Below, one piece after another: positions 1 to 5,136 of a DNA stretch of 7,051 bases. Within the stretch, counting starts at the first letter, position 1; each line of letters opens with the position of its first letter. A program made the translations under genes and the position numbers. The notes below the pieces were generated by a model. It was not told the DNA's origin and did no database searches. It saw only the letters and a program-made list of their open reading frames with translations. Source of the stretch: Thermacetogenium sp. UBA5472 (GTDB lineage: Bacteria; Bacillota; DSM-12270; Thermacetogeniales; Thermacetogeniaceae); assembly GCA_002426495.1 (NCBI GenBank), contig DIQC01000089.1:18495-25545 (forward strand), given 5' to 3'.

Positions 1-368
1 TCATACTCTTTTTCGCCATCTGCGCCAGCATGGTAAACAATACCCTCTCGGCCCGCATTTGGGCGAATAAGCGTCAGATCGGCACAGTCCGGGCCGTGGG
101 CGCCTCAGAACGGGAGATAGTGCATTCCTATCTGTGGCAGTTGGTGTCCTTCTTCTCCTGGGGAACGATCATCGGCTTGGTGGCAGAACTGGCAGTGTGC
201 AGGTGGCTGCTTGCAACAGAACAGAGCCCAGCCGGCAGCACCGCGCTTCCCATCTGGCAGCCGCTTCTGTTCATGGCGCTGCTCTTTGTTATATGCTTTC
301 TCAATGTCCGCTCCAAGGTGGGCGCCATTTTCAGGAGTAGTATTGTGGAAAACATCAGGGAATTGTGA
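1..368 (+). CDS. ABC transporter permease, FtsX/MacB-like, C-terminal part (5' end outside window)
   Basis: The frame is open to the left edge; the first whole codon is at position 3, so 121 residues are visible and the internal ATG at 30 is not the start. It holds the end of a membrane helix, a basic cytoplasmic stretch (RIWANKRQIGTVRAVGASE, about residues 18-36), two hydrophobic helices (about 43-70 and 84-100) and a basic tail ending NIREL. The 'KRQIGTVRAVGAS' stretch followed by two helices and a short cytosolic tail is the classic C-terminal half of FtsX-family permeases (MacB, LolC/E), which work with an ATPase to move lipids, peptides or drugs or to drive extracytoplasmic mechanical work. 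Substrate cannot be told from this fragment. The TGA stop at 366-368 is followed by 289 bp before the next gene, a secreted membrane-anchored protein on the same strand that may belong to the same system. Family call is firm, specific role unknown. Confidence 0.88.
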   Translation, partial: ILFFAICASMVNNTLSARIWANKRQIGTVRAVGASEREIVHSYLWQLVSFFSWGTIIGLVAELAVCRWLLATEQSPAGSTALPIWQPLLFMALLFVICFLNVRSKVGAIFRSSIVENIREL

Positions 369-600
369 GGAAATTGAAGGCTGTGGTGTGATGTCAAGGT
401 AAGCAACTGGAAATTCAGGCTCGAATTAGCTACAGATCGTAACTATTCAGCCATAACCAAAGGACGGCTGGATTCCAGCGGAAGCGACCATTATGGAGTC
501 CCGGGTAACAGCATCAGGCGCTGCGAAGCTGCCGGTTCGGGCTGCGATTTTGGATGTCAGAGGCCTAAAATCGGAAGTCGGAAAAGACGGCGGAAACCCT

Positions 601-641
601 ATGTGGCGAACGAAACGTCCCCATGCCACCCCATGCCACAT
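601..641. repeat. Small palindromic element with CGTCCCC core
   Basis: Arms ATGTGGC (601-607) and GCCACAT (635-641) are perfect 7-bp inverted repeats. The interior contains ACGTCCCC (615-622) and a perfect 10-nt tandem duplication, CCCCATGCCA, at 619-628 and 629-638. The layout (palindromic arms, CGTCCC core, duplicated arm segment) resembles the elements at 1768-1807, 4285-4324 and 5137-5170, although the arm sequence differs. It ends only 5 nt before the ribosome binding site of the next gene, so a hairpin here could affect translation or 5' mRNA stability. REP-type identity is inferred. Confidence 0.5.
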
Positions 642-645
642 TCAA

Positions 646-650
646 GGAGG
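646..650 (+). promoter_or_regulatory. Ribosome binding site fixing the start at 658
   Basis: AAGGAGG ends at 650, seven bases before the ATG at 658. This near-perfect Shine-Dalgarno, directly followed by a Lys-Lys plus hydrophobic signal sequence, makes 658 the start rather than the ATG at 493 that opens the same frame. Confidence 0.85.
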
Positions 651-657
651 ATCTGAG

Positions 658-1668
658 ATGAAAAAAGCTATCTGTTTCTTCATTATAATCTTAATCCTAT
701 GCGCAGCGGCGGTGTTAATGTGCCCGAAAAGGGATGCCGCCTCCGCGGCAGATGCACCAGCAGATGCGCCGCAAACCGCCGCCTATCCTGCCACCGAACA
801 TGAAGCAGCGCCGGGGGTCACCTCTCAACCCAAGCTAATGGTAGAAAAATATGCGCTGGATTGCAATCACCTGGAGGCGGGAAAAAGTGCAACACTTACC
901 ATTATCATACGAAACACCAGCAGCTCACAACATGTAAAAAACATAAAGCTTTCCTTTTGGGAAGAGGGCGCTGAGATCCTGCCTGTGGGCACAGGGGCGG
1001 CTTACTACAAGCAGATTGCCAAAAGCAGTTCCTGTACCTGGAGCTTTGAAGTGACTGCGACTACCACCGCGCAGTCCAAGCCACACCCCGCCACCATTAC
1101 TATGGAGTATGAGGACAGCAATGGCAATGCCATCAGCGCCTCTGACCGCATTATTCTGCAAGTACGCCAACCTGTACGCCTGGCCTATGAAGAACCCTCT
1201 CTACCGGTCCGGGTGACCCAGGGAGATACGCCCTCTTTGTCGATAAAACTGATGAATCTCGGCAAGAGCGCCATCCATAACGCCCTCTTGAAATTTGAAA
1301 TACCGGGACTCAGCAGCGGCGGCAGCGTACTTGTTGGCACTATTCCCCCCGGTGAGTCCCAAACAGGAACAACCAACTTTCGCGTGGAATCTGAACCACT
1401 TGGCAAAGTTACAGGGACACTTCTTTTATCCTATGAGGATGAATACGGTGAACACTTTGAAAAGGAAATTCCTCTTTCTACGACCATCGAAGAGAAAAAA
1501 GAAGCTGCAATCCCCAAGGGAACTGACACAACGACAGCCGCATCCAACTTCCCTCGATGGATCATTTTTACCGTCGCGGGCACCTTTCTTCTTGCTCTGA
1601 TCTGTTATCTTGTAATCAACTGGCTCAAAGCAAAAAAGCAGCGGGAAGATGATGAAATGCGGTTATGA
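658..1668 (+). CDS. Secreted membrane-anchored protein with two beta-sandwich domains (COG1361/CARDB-like)
   Basis: This is a 336-residue protein. Residues 1-3 (MKK) plus a hydrophobic run to about 21 form a signal peptide or N-terminal anchor; no proper lipobox is visible at the cysteines at 15 or 22. A low-complexity Ala/Pro/Asp linker (about 27-57) follows. Two beta-rich modules follow: about 60-170 (opens KLMVEKYALDCN, ends IILQVRQPV) and about 174-277. Each has the 'G.s..l.i.i.N.g....n' pattern typical of CARDB/NEW3/COG1361 Ig-like folds (NTSSS at 86, NLGKS at 200), each ending with a 'YED.nG' type strand (151, 259). A Thr/Lys linker leads to a C-terminal transmembrane helix (about 301-321) and a short charged tail (KAKKQREDDEMRL). 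The topology puts the bulk outside the cell. Proteins of this shape often accompany ABC exporters in Firmicutes, and the upstream FtsX-like permease fits that, suggesting an accessory or envelope-contact role; this is inference. No catalytic motif is seen. Confidence 0.82.
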   Translation: MKKAICFFIIILILCAAAVLMCPKRDAASAADAPADAPQTAAYPATEHEAAPGVTSQPKLMVEKYALDCNHLEAGKSATLTIIIRNTSSSQHVKNIKLSFWEEGAEILPVGTGAAYYKQIAKSSSCTWSFEVTATTTAQSKPHPATITMEYEDSNGNAISASDRIILQVRQPVRLAYEEPSLPVRVTQGDTPSLSIKLMNLGKSAIHNALLKFEIPGLSSGGSVLVGTIPPGESQTGTTNFRVESEPLGKVTGTLLLSYEDEYGEHFEKEIPLSTTIEEKKEAAIPKGTDTTTAASNFPRWIIFTVAGTFLLALICYLVINWLKAKKQREDDEMRL

Positions 1669-1721
1669 TTGAAAACTTCTACAGCAAAACCATGGCTGGT
1701 TTCATCAGTTCTATCGGCCAA

Positions 1722-1807
1722 AGTCAAAGGGACGTTACCTTCGACTTAAAAGACTTAGGCCTTGGGATGAGTCAAAGTCACCGTCCCCTTGACTCGCCCT
1801 TGACTCG
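1722..1807. repeat. Palindromic repeat cluster with GGGACG/CGTCCC cores
   Basis: Two nested dyads are present. The outer one pairs AGTCAAAGGGACG (1722-1734) with CGTCCCCTTGACT (1782-1794), 12 of 13 positions complementary. The inner one pairs GAGTCAA (1769-1775) with TTGACTC (1789-1795). The 29-nt segment 1768-1796 matches 4285-4313 at 24 of 29 positions in the same orientation, so these are copies of one element. As at 4305-4324, the right arm is duplicated in tandem: CCCTTGACTCG at 1786-1796 and again at 1797-1807. The layout suggests a REP/MITE-like non-autonomous element; family name unknown. Confidence 0.7.
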
Positions 1808-1839
1808 CTTTACTCATTACTCATTTTACTCATTGACTT
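1808..1839. repeat. Degenerate tandem tail of ACTCATT units
   Basis: Directly after the duplicated right arm comes a run of ACTCATT-like units (TTTACTCATTACTCATTTT, then ACTCATTGACTT). It looks like further decayed copies of the palindrome arm TTGACTCA, produced by slippage or repeated end duplication. It abuts the promoter-like site of hppA. Confidence 0.45.
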
Positions 1840-1843
1840 GCTC

Positions 1844-1872
1844 TTGTAATAAGCATGGAAATATTTTATAAT
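1844..1872 (+). promoter_or_regulatory. Sigma-A-type promoter, probably for hppA
   Basis: A TTGTAA box (1844-1849; 4 of 6 to TTGACA) is followed after exactly 17 nt by a perfect TATAAT box (1867-1872). Transcription would begin near 1879, giving a leader of about 270 nt before the hppA start at 2151. The spacer contains AAGCATGG (1851-1858), whose exact inverse CCATGCTT lies at 1954-1961. No better promoter is seen closer to hppA. This is a prediction from sequence only. Confidence 0.6.
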
Positions 1873-1897
1873 TTGTATTTAGGTTGTATTCACAAAT

Positions 1898-1961
1898 ATC
1901 ACCCATTCAATAGAAACCATGCCATAATTATATTGGCGGTGATTTTTATAGTACCATGCTT
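1898..1961 (+). promoter_or_regulatory. Dyads in the hppA leader (possible RNA fold or operator)
   Basis: ATCACC (1898-1903) pairs with GGTGAT (1938-1943), enclosing a small dyad GCCA (1921-1924)/TGGC (1934-1937) whose 3' arm abuts the outer one. CCATGC occurs at 1917-1922 and 1954-1959. Together they could form a short two-stem RNA structure or protein-binding sites. I do not recognise a known riboswitch class; stems are short, so confidence is low. Confidence 0.25.
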
Positions 1962-1999
1962 GCAAAGATGTAATGAGGGTAAGGAAAGGAGGCCTACTA

Positions 2000-2044
2000 A
2001 TGAAAGCGCACAATATAAGCTTTAGAAAGTTCCCAGATGGATGA
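2000..2044 (+). CDS. Possible 14-residue leader peptide upstream of hppA
   Basis: ATG at 2000 has an excellent ribosome binding site (AAAGGAGG ending at 1992, 7-nt spacing), stronger than that of hppA itself. It encodes MKAHNISFRKFPDG and stops at TGA 2042-2044. A strong site in front of so short a frame suggests either a translated leader peptide or the stump of a decayed gene. No run of one regulatory amino acid is present, so classical amino-acid attenuation is not indicated. Confidence 0.35.
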   Translation: MKAHNISFRKFPDG

Positions 2045-2109
2045 CATTGGAAACATGTAAAATGGAATTATTCTTAAGTCTCCTCATGCAGGACACACTG
2101 ATTTTTTAA
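2041..2109 (+). CDS. Possible 22-residue overlapping ORF in the hppA leader
   Basis: ATG at 2041 overlaps the stop of the preceding tiny ORF as ATGA and encodes 22 residues (begins MTLETCKMELFLSLL). Its TAA at 2107-2109 in turn overlaps an ATG at 2109 that lies in the hppA frame, 14 codons before the preferred hppA start. It has no ribosome binding site of its own and would need coupled translation. It may be chance or remnants of a frameshifted gene. Confidence 0.2.
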   Translation: MTLETCKMELFLSLLMQDTLIF

Positions 2110-2135
2110 TGATTTTTAGACTAATGAATAGGAAT

Positions 2136-2140
2136 AGGAG
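2136..2140 (+). promoter_or_regulatory. Ribosome binding site deciding the hppA start
   Basis: AGGAG at 2136-2140 lies 10 nt before ATG 2151. From 2151 the protein begins MDNLQSLVPYAPALA, a typical HppA N-terminus leading straight into the first helix. The in-frame ATG at 2109 would add a polar, basic 14-residue stretch and has no Shine-Dalgarno. Confidence 0.7.
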
Positions 2141-2150
2141 TTGTTTCACA

Positions 2151-4130
2151 ATGGATAATTTACAAAGCCTAGTTCCGTACGCTCCAGCACTCGCAGCAAT
2201 TTCGCTGCTCTTTGCGGTTTACCTGGCAGATAAAGTAAATAAAGCAGATCCCGGAACTAAGGAAATGGTGAAAATTTCTGGTTACATCTCTGATGGTGCG
2301 ATGACCTTTCTCAGAAAGCAGTATAGCGCAATTGCCGTTTTTGTAGTTGTTGTCTTTCTGATAGTTGGCTTCTTTCTTCCTGAAAATGCCTGGCAGACCG
2401 CCATTTGTTTTCTGGTGGGAGCACTCTGTTCTGCAGGTGCAGGATTTATAGGTATGAAGGTGGCTACTAAAGCTAATGTTAGAACAACACAGGCTGCCCG
2501 CTCTTCACAGAATGCCGCCCTGGGGATTGCCTTTTCCGGTGGAGCCGTAATGGGTATGTGTGTTACAGGCCTGGGTCTTCTGGGTCTAGGCATTCTTTAT
2601 ATGATCTTTAGAGACTCTGCCATCGTAAATGGATTTGCCATGGGTGGTTCTTCTATCGCTCTCTTTGGCCGTGTCGGCGGTGGTATCTATACCAAAGCTG
2701 CTGATGTAGGGGCTGACCTGGTTGGTAAAGTAGAATCTGGACTCCCAGAAGATGATCCCAGAAACCCTGCCACTATTGCTGATAACGTAGGTGACAATGT
2801 GGGCGATGTGGCTGGTATGGGTTCTGACCTCTTTGAATCTTATGTGGGTGCCATTATCAGTGCTATGACTCTGGGTGTGCTGGGAATAGGATTCAATGGG
2901 ATCCTACTGCCGATGATCATCGCCGCTACCGGTATCCTTGCTTCCATTATCGGTACATTCTTCGTAAAGACCGATGAGGATTCAAATCCGCTTAAAGCTC
3001 TGAATATGGGAACAACCGTTGCATCTGTCGTCCTTTTGATTGGAGCCTATTTTGCTGTACGCTATATTACTCCAGATCAATTCGGCCTATTCTGGGCAAT
3101 TTTAGGTGGTATGGCAGTTGGGACACTGATCGGCCTTATAACCCAATACTATACTTCCGCAGAGTACAAACCCACAAAGGGTATTGCCAAAGCAGCAACA
3201 ACCGGCCCGGCAACAGTAATTATCGAGGGTTTGGGTGTAGGGATGGTTTCCACAGTTTTTCCAATTATTTTGATCTGCGCTGCAATTATTCTGGCTTACT
3301 TTACAGGTGGCATATATGGTATCGCTCTGGCTGCTGTCGGCATGCTGGCGACAACCGGTATGGTAGTCGCAGTTGATGCCTATGGGCCGATTGCCGATAA
3401 TGCCGGTGGTATTGCCGAGATGGCTGGATTACCTGACTCGGTTCGTGAAACCACTGATAAACTTGATGCAGTTGGCAATACCACTGCTGCCATCGGTAAA
3501 GGATTTGCCATTGGCTCTGCTGCCTTGACTGCGTTGGCCCTGATGGCTGCATATGCACGAGTCGCTGGAATAGAAACCATCAACATTTTGGATCCGATGG
3601 TTATCGTCGGACTATTAATCGGTGGTATGCTCCCCTTCTTCTTCTGCGCAATGACCATGGGTGCTGTTGGTAGAGCTGCCGGCGAAATGGTAGAAGAAGT
3701 AAGAAGGCAATTCCGAGAAATCAAAGGTTTGCTGGAGGGCACAGCCACTGCTGACTATGTAAGGTGTGTTGAAATCAGTACAGATGCTGCCATTAAAGAA
3801 ATGATTGCCCCTGGTTTACTGGCAGTCATCGCACCAGTTCTGATTGGATTCATCCTGGGTTCAGAAGCACTGGGTGGTATGCTGATTGGTGCTATCGCAT
3901 CTGGTGTCTGTTTGGCTATTATGCTGGCAAACTCCGGCGGTGCCTGGGACAATGCTAAAAAATATATCGAAGACGGTAACTATGGTGGTAAAGGCTCTTC
4001 CGCACATGCAGCAGCCATCGAAGGTGACACCGTTGGTGACCCATGTAAAGATACTGCCGGACCTTCCTTGAACATTCTTATAAAACTGATGTCCATCGTA
4101 TCCCTCGTATTTATTGCACCATTCTTCTAA
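2151..4130 (+). CDS. hppA: Membrane-bound K+-dependent, probably Na+-translocating pyrophosphatase
   Basis: This 659-residue integral membrane enzyme hydrolyses pyrophosphate in the cytosol and uses the energy to pump cations out. Length is normal for bacterial HppA, and about 16 hydrophobic helices run through it. Active-site loops are intact: DVGADLVGKVE (185-195), DNVGDNVGD (211-219), the DNAGG and DKLDAVGN region (416-443), GGAWDNAKK (597-604) and GDTVGDPCKDTAGPS (625-639), which supply the acidic and lysine residues that bind Mg2+ and PPi. GNTTAAIG (442-449) has Ala446 and Gly449 where K+-independent enzymes carry Lys and Thr, so K+ dependence is expected. Glu229 in SDLFESYVG sits at the position typical of Na+-PPases, whereas plant-type H+-PPases have the glutamate four residues later. 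Na+ (or Na+/H+) pumping is therefore likely but inferred. Cys631 in GDPCKD replaces the Phe I recall as usual there. The gene appears monocistronic, with its own promoter region and a double terminator. In energy-limited anaerobes it recovers energy from PPi released by biosynthesis. Confidence 0.96.
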   Translation: MDNLQSLVPYAPALAAISLLFAVYLADKVNKADPGTKEMVKISGYISDGAMTFLRKQYSAIAVFVVVVFLIVGFFLPENAWQTAICFLVGALCSAGAGFIGMKVATKANVRTTQAARSSQNAALGIAFSGGAVMGMCVTGLGLLGLGILYMIFRDSAIVNGFAMGGSSIALFGRVGGGIYTKAADVGADLVGKVESGLPEDDPRNPATIADNVGDNVGDVAGMGSDLFESYVGAIISAMTLGVLGIGFNGILLPMIIAATGILASIIGTFFVKTDEDSNPLKALNMGTTVASVVLLIGAYFAVRYITPDQFGLFWAILGGMAVGTLIGLITQYYTSAEYKPTKGIAKAATTGPATVIIEGLGVGMVSTVFPIILICAAIILAYFTGGIYGIALAAVGMLATTGMVVAVDAYGPIADNAGGIAEMAGLPDSVRETTDKLDAVGNTTAAIGKGFAIGSAALTALALMAAYARVAGIETINILDPMVIVGLLIGGMLPFFFCAMTMGAVGRAAGEMVEEVRRQFREIKGLLEGTATADYVRCVEISTDAAIKEMIAPGLLAVIAPVLIGFILGSEALGGMLIGAIASGVCLAIMLANSGGAWDNAKKYIEDGNYGGKGSSAHAAAIEGDTVGDPCKDTAGPSLNILIKLMSIVSLVFIAPFF

Positions 4131-4163
4131 AAAATGCACTGGGGACGCTTCCTGGTGCATTTT
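4131..4163 (+). terminator. Hairpin directly after hppA stop
   Basis: AAAATGCACTGGG (4131-4143) pairs with CCTGGTGCATTTT (4151-4163): 13 pairs including two G-U, closing a 7-nt loop. It starts at the base after the stop codon. The only U-run is the TTTT inside the stem and is followed by CGG, so it is more likely an mRNA 3'-end stabiliser or weak terminator. The apex contains GGGGACG, the core seen in the window's palindromic repeats. Confidence 0.6.
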
Positions 4164-4189
4164 CGGAACAAATTAATCAAATAAAGTAC

Positions 4190-4223
4190 AAGGGGCTGTT
4201 CCAAAGGGAACGGCCTCTTTTTT
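4190..4223 (+). terminator. Intrinsic terminator of hppA
   Basis: AGGGGCTGTTCC (4191-4202) pairs with GGAACGGCCTCT (4207-4218), 12 pairs with two G-U wobbles, tetraloop AAAG, followed by a run of T to 4223. A leading A at 4190 pairs with T 4219. This is a textbook rho-independent terminator for the plus strand. Confidence 0.92.
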
Positions 4224-4284
4224 ACATACGGCAAACTTTATAGGAGCTATTTCGGAAATTTTATCTGTTGGAGCTACCTTTCGA

Positions 4285-4324
4285 TGAGTCAAATCCCCCG
4301 TCCCTTTGACTCACTTTGACTCAC
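4285..4324. repeat. Palindromic element with CCCCCGTCCC loop and duplicated arm
   Basis: TGAGTCAAA (4285-4293) and TTTGACTCA (4305-4313) form a perfect 9-bp inverted repeat around an 11-nt loop. The right arm is duplicated in tandem (TTTGACTCAC at 4305-4314 and 4315-4324). Positions 4295-4313 are the exact reverse complement of 5137-5155 (19 of 19), and 4285-4313 matches 1768-1796 at 24 of 29. The duplicated arm overlaps the end of the broken nifS and supplies its stop codon. It could form a 3' hairpin on minus-strand transcripts but lacks a T-run. Confidence 0.75.
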
Positions 4325-4577
4325 ATGCGGGTGAGAATTGACTTAACTTATGAACAAGACCGGATAATTTTTCAATAACAGAGGGAATACCTTCTTCAGC
4401 ATTTGACCTGCCCAGTGACATGCGTATCGCTCCATTGATTTCTTTGGCCTCCCTGCCGATAGCATAGATGCTTGAAGAGTTGCCAAAACAATTGTTCAGT
4501 ACATCATAGAGTACCTTTGCCACATCGGGATGGACAGGTGTTGTGGCAGCTGTGGCAGCATGGTCAAGATAAATCAT
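4311..4577 (-). pseudogene. nifS: Cysteine desulfurase remnant with in-frame deletion of the catalytic core
   Basis: NifS/IscS enzymes use PLP to take sulfur from cysteine and pass it to the scaffold NifU/IscU. The frame from ATG 4577 encodes only 88 residues, against about 380-400 normally. The N-terminal half is unmistakable (IYLDHAAT...TPVHPDV, then CFGNSSSIYAIGREAKE), and the C-terminal half matches the family's end (GAIRMSLGRSNAEEGIPSVIEKL). They are fused in frame around 4430-4442; roughly 300 residues, including the PLP lysine and the catalytic cysteine loop, are missing, so it cannot be an active desulfurase. Two other oddities: a 9-bp tandem duplication (4542-4550/4551-4559) inserts three residues into HAATTP, and the conserved Pro of FGNPSS is Ser. 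The ATG overlaps the nifU stop (TGATG) with AAGGGG upstream, so translation would be coupled to nifU. A GTG at 4580 opens the same frame but is less likely. The last residues (ACESK) and stop come from the palindromic repeat. Confidence 0.9.
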
Positions 4578-5035
4578 CACCGCTTCCCCTTATTACCGTG
4601 AACTTCCTGTGGAAGATACAGGCTTTTCCAGGAGTCCCCGGAGTATCTGGCAGGGGCGATCTTTTCCTCAAGAGACCGCCTGATCATATAATCCTGTATC
4701 GCTTCATAAAGGGCATCAGCAGCCAGATTTGAGCAATGCTTCTTTTCAGGAGGAAGCCCACCCAGTGCCTTGGCCACATCCTCATTAGTTATTTGAGTAG
4801 CCTCCAGGAGGGTTCTCCCTTCAGCAAGGGTGGCAGTCATACTGCAGCAGGCAATAGCCACCGGACATCCCTTGACCTCATAACGCACCTTAACCAAACG
4901 ATTATCACTTACCTTAACATAAAATCGAAAGACATCTCCGCAACCTTCTTCAACAGTTGCCACCCCGTCCGCATCGGGTATTTTTCCAGTGCCACGGGGA
5001 TTCTGGAAATGATCTAAAACCTTAGGACCGTACAT
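4577..5035 (-). CDS. nifU: Fe-S cluster assembly scaffold, NifU/IscU N-terminal type
   Basis: This is a 152-residue cytosolic protein on which [2Fe-2S]/[4Fe-4S] clusters are built before transfer to apoproteins. It opens MYGPKVLDHFQNPR, the usual start of the family. All three cluster-ligating cysteines are present: Cys32 in EEGCGD with the adjacent Asp34, Cys57 in KGCPVAIACCS, and Cys101 in LPPEKKHCSNLAADAL. The extra Cys63-Cys64 pair lies in the second motif. The IscU fold ends near 125, and a basic tail of about 25 residues (to HGNKGKR) follows; the C-terminal NifU domain of nitrogen fixers is absent, so general Fe-S assembly is the likelier role. The ATG at 5035 has GAAGGGG about 9 nt upstream. 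It lies 144 bp downstream of smpB, with a palindromic element between, and overlaps the nifS remnant by one base. With that partner broken, sulfur must come from another desulfurase elsewhere, if the protein still works. Confidence 0.93.
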   Translation of the reverse strand: MYGPKVLDHFQNPRGTGKIPDADGVATVEEGCGDVFRFYVKVSDNRLVKVRYEVKGCPVAIACCSMTATLAEGRTLLEATQITNEDVAKALGGLPPEKKHCSNLAADALYEAIQDYMIRRSLEEKIAPARYSGDSWKSLYLPQEVHGNKGKR

Positions 5036-5136
5036 AGGATAAAACCCCTTCTTTCTGTTTTATGCCCTTCCCTATTAATATTTTGGACTTATACCCGAAA
5101 TATTTCAAGTTCTTTTCCTCTACCCCTCCCTCTGCA

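Larger units (their letters stand above)
369..657. other. 289-bp spacer with decayed repeats, no gene seen
   Basis: No convincing gene lies here. An open frame from 493 runs into the next CDS, but its codons up to 657 look like spacer (a basic, unstructured peptide made of repeat sequence). The stretch holds a 7-nt periodic piece (TCGGAAG at 571-577, TCGGAAA at 578-584), the palindromic element at 601-641, and the ribosome binding site at 646-650. I found no clear terminator for the upstream permease and no strong promoter, so read-through from the permease gene into the next gene is possible. Confidence 0.6.
1669..2150. other. 482-bp spacer: repeat cluster, promoter and long hppA leader
   Basis: No established gene lies here. 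From left to right it holds a palindromic repeat cluster (1722-1835), a promoter-like site (1844-1872), dyads (1898-1943), and two tiny ORFs after a strong ribosome binding site (2000-2109). A 68-codon frame from an ATG at 1665, overlapping the stop of the previous gene as ATGA, runs to 1871. Its first 18 or so residues (MIENFYSKTMAGFISSIG) precede the repeat and could be the stump of a lost third gene, but the remainder is simply translated repeat. Confidence 0.6.

Noticed and set aside
493..657. N-terminal extension of the Ig-like protein to an ATG at 493
   Set aside because: The extension is basic low-complexity spacer and repeat sequence, has no ribosome binding site, and would bury the signal peptide; the AAGGAGG before 658 decides the start.
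1722..1839. CRISPR array
   Set aside because: The repeats are short, directly adjacent and palindromic, with no regular unique spacers and no cas genes.
1879..2000. Known riboswitch upstream of hppA
   Set aside because: I could not match the leader to any class I know; the stems are only 4-6 bp. Left as an unnamed leader.
2109..2150. HppA start at ATG 2109
   Set aside because: It adds 14 polar residues unlike HppA N-termini and lacks a Shine-Dalgarno; 2151 has AGGAG upstream. Coupled initiation at 2109 is kept only as a possibility.
3301..3952. Open frames on the minus strand inside hppA
   Set aside because: They are low-complexity shadows of a strongly conserved plus-strand membrane protein, with no ribosome binding sites.
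4472..5017. Plus-strand open frames across nifU
   Set aside because: They are antisense shadows of nifU and nifS', which have clear family motifs.
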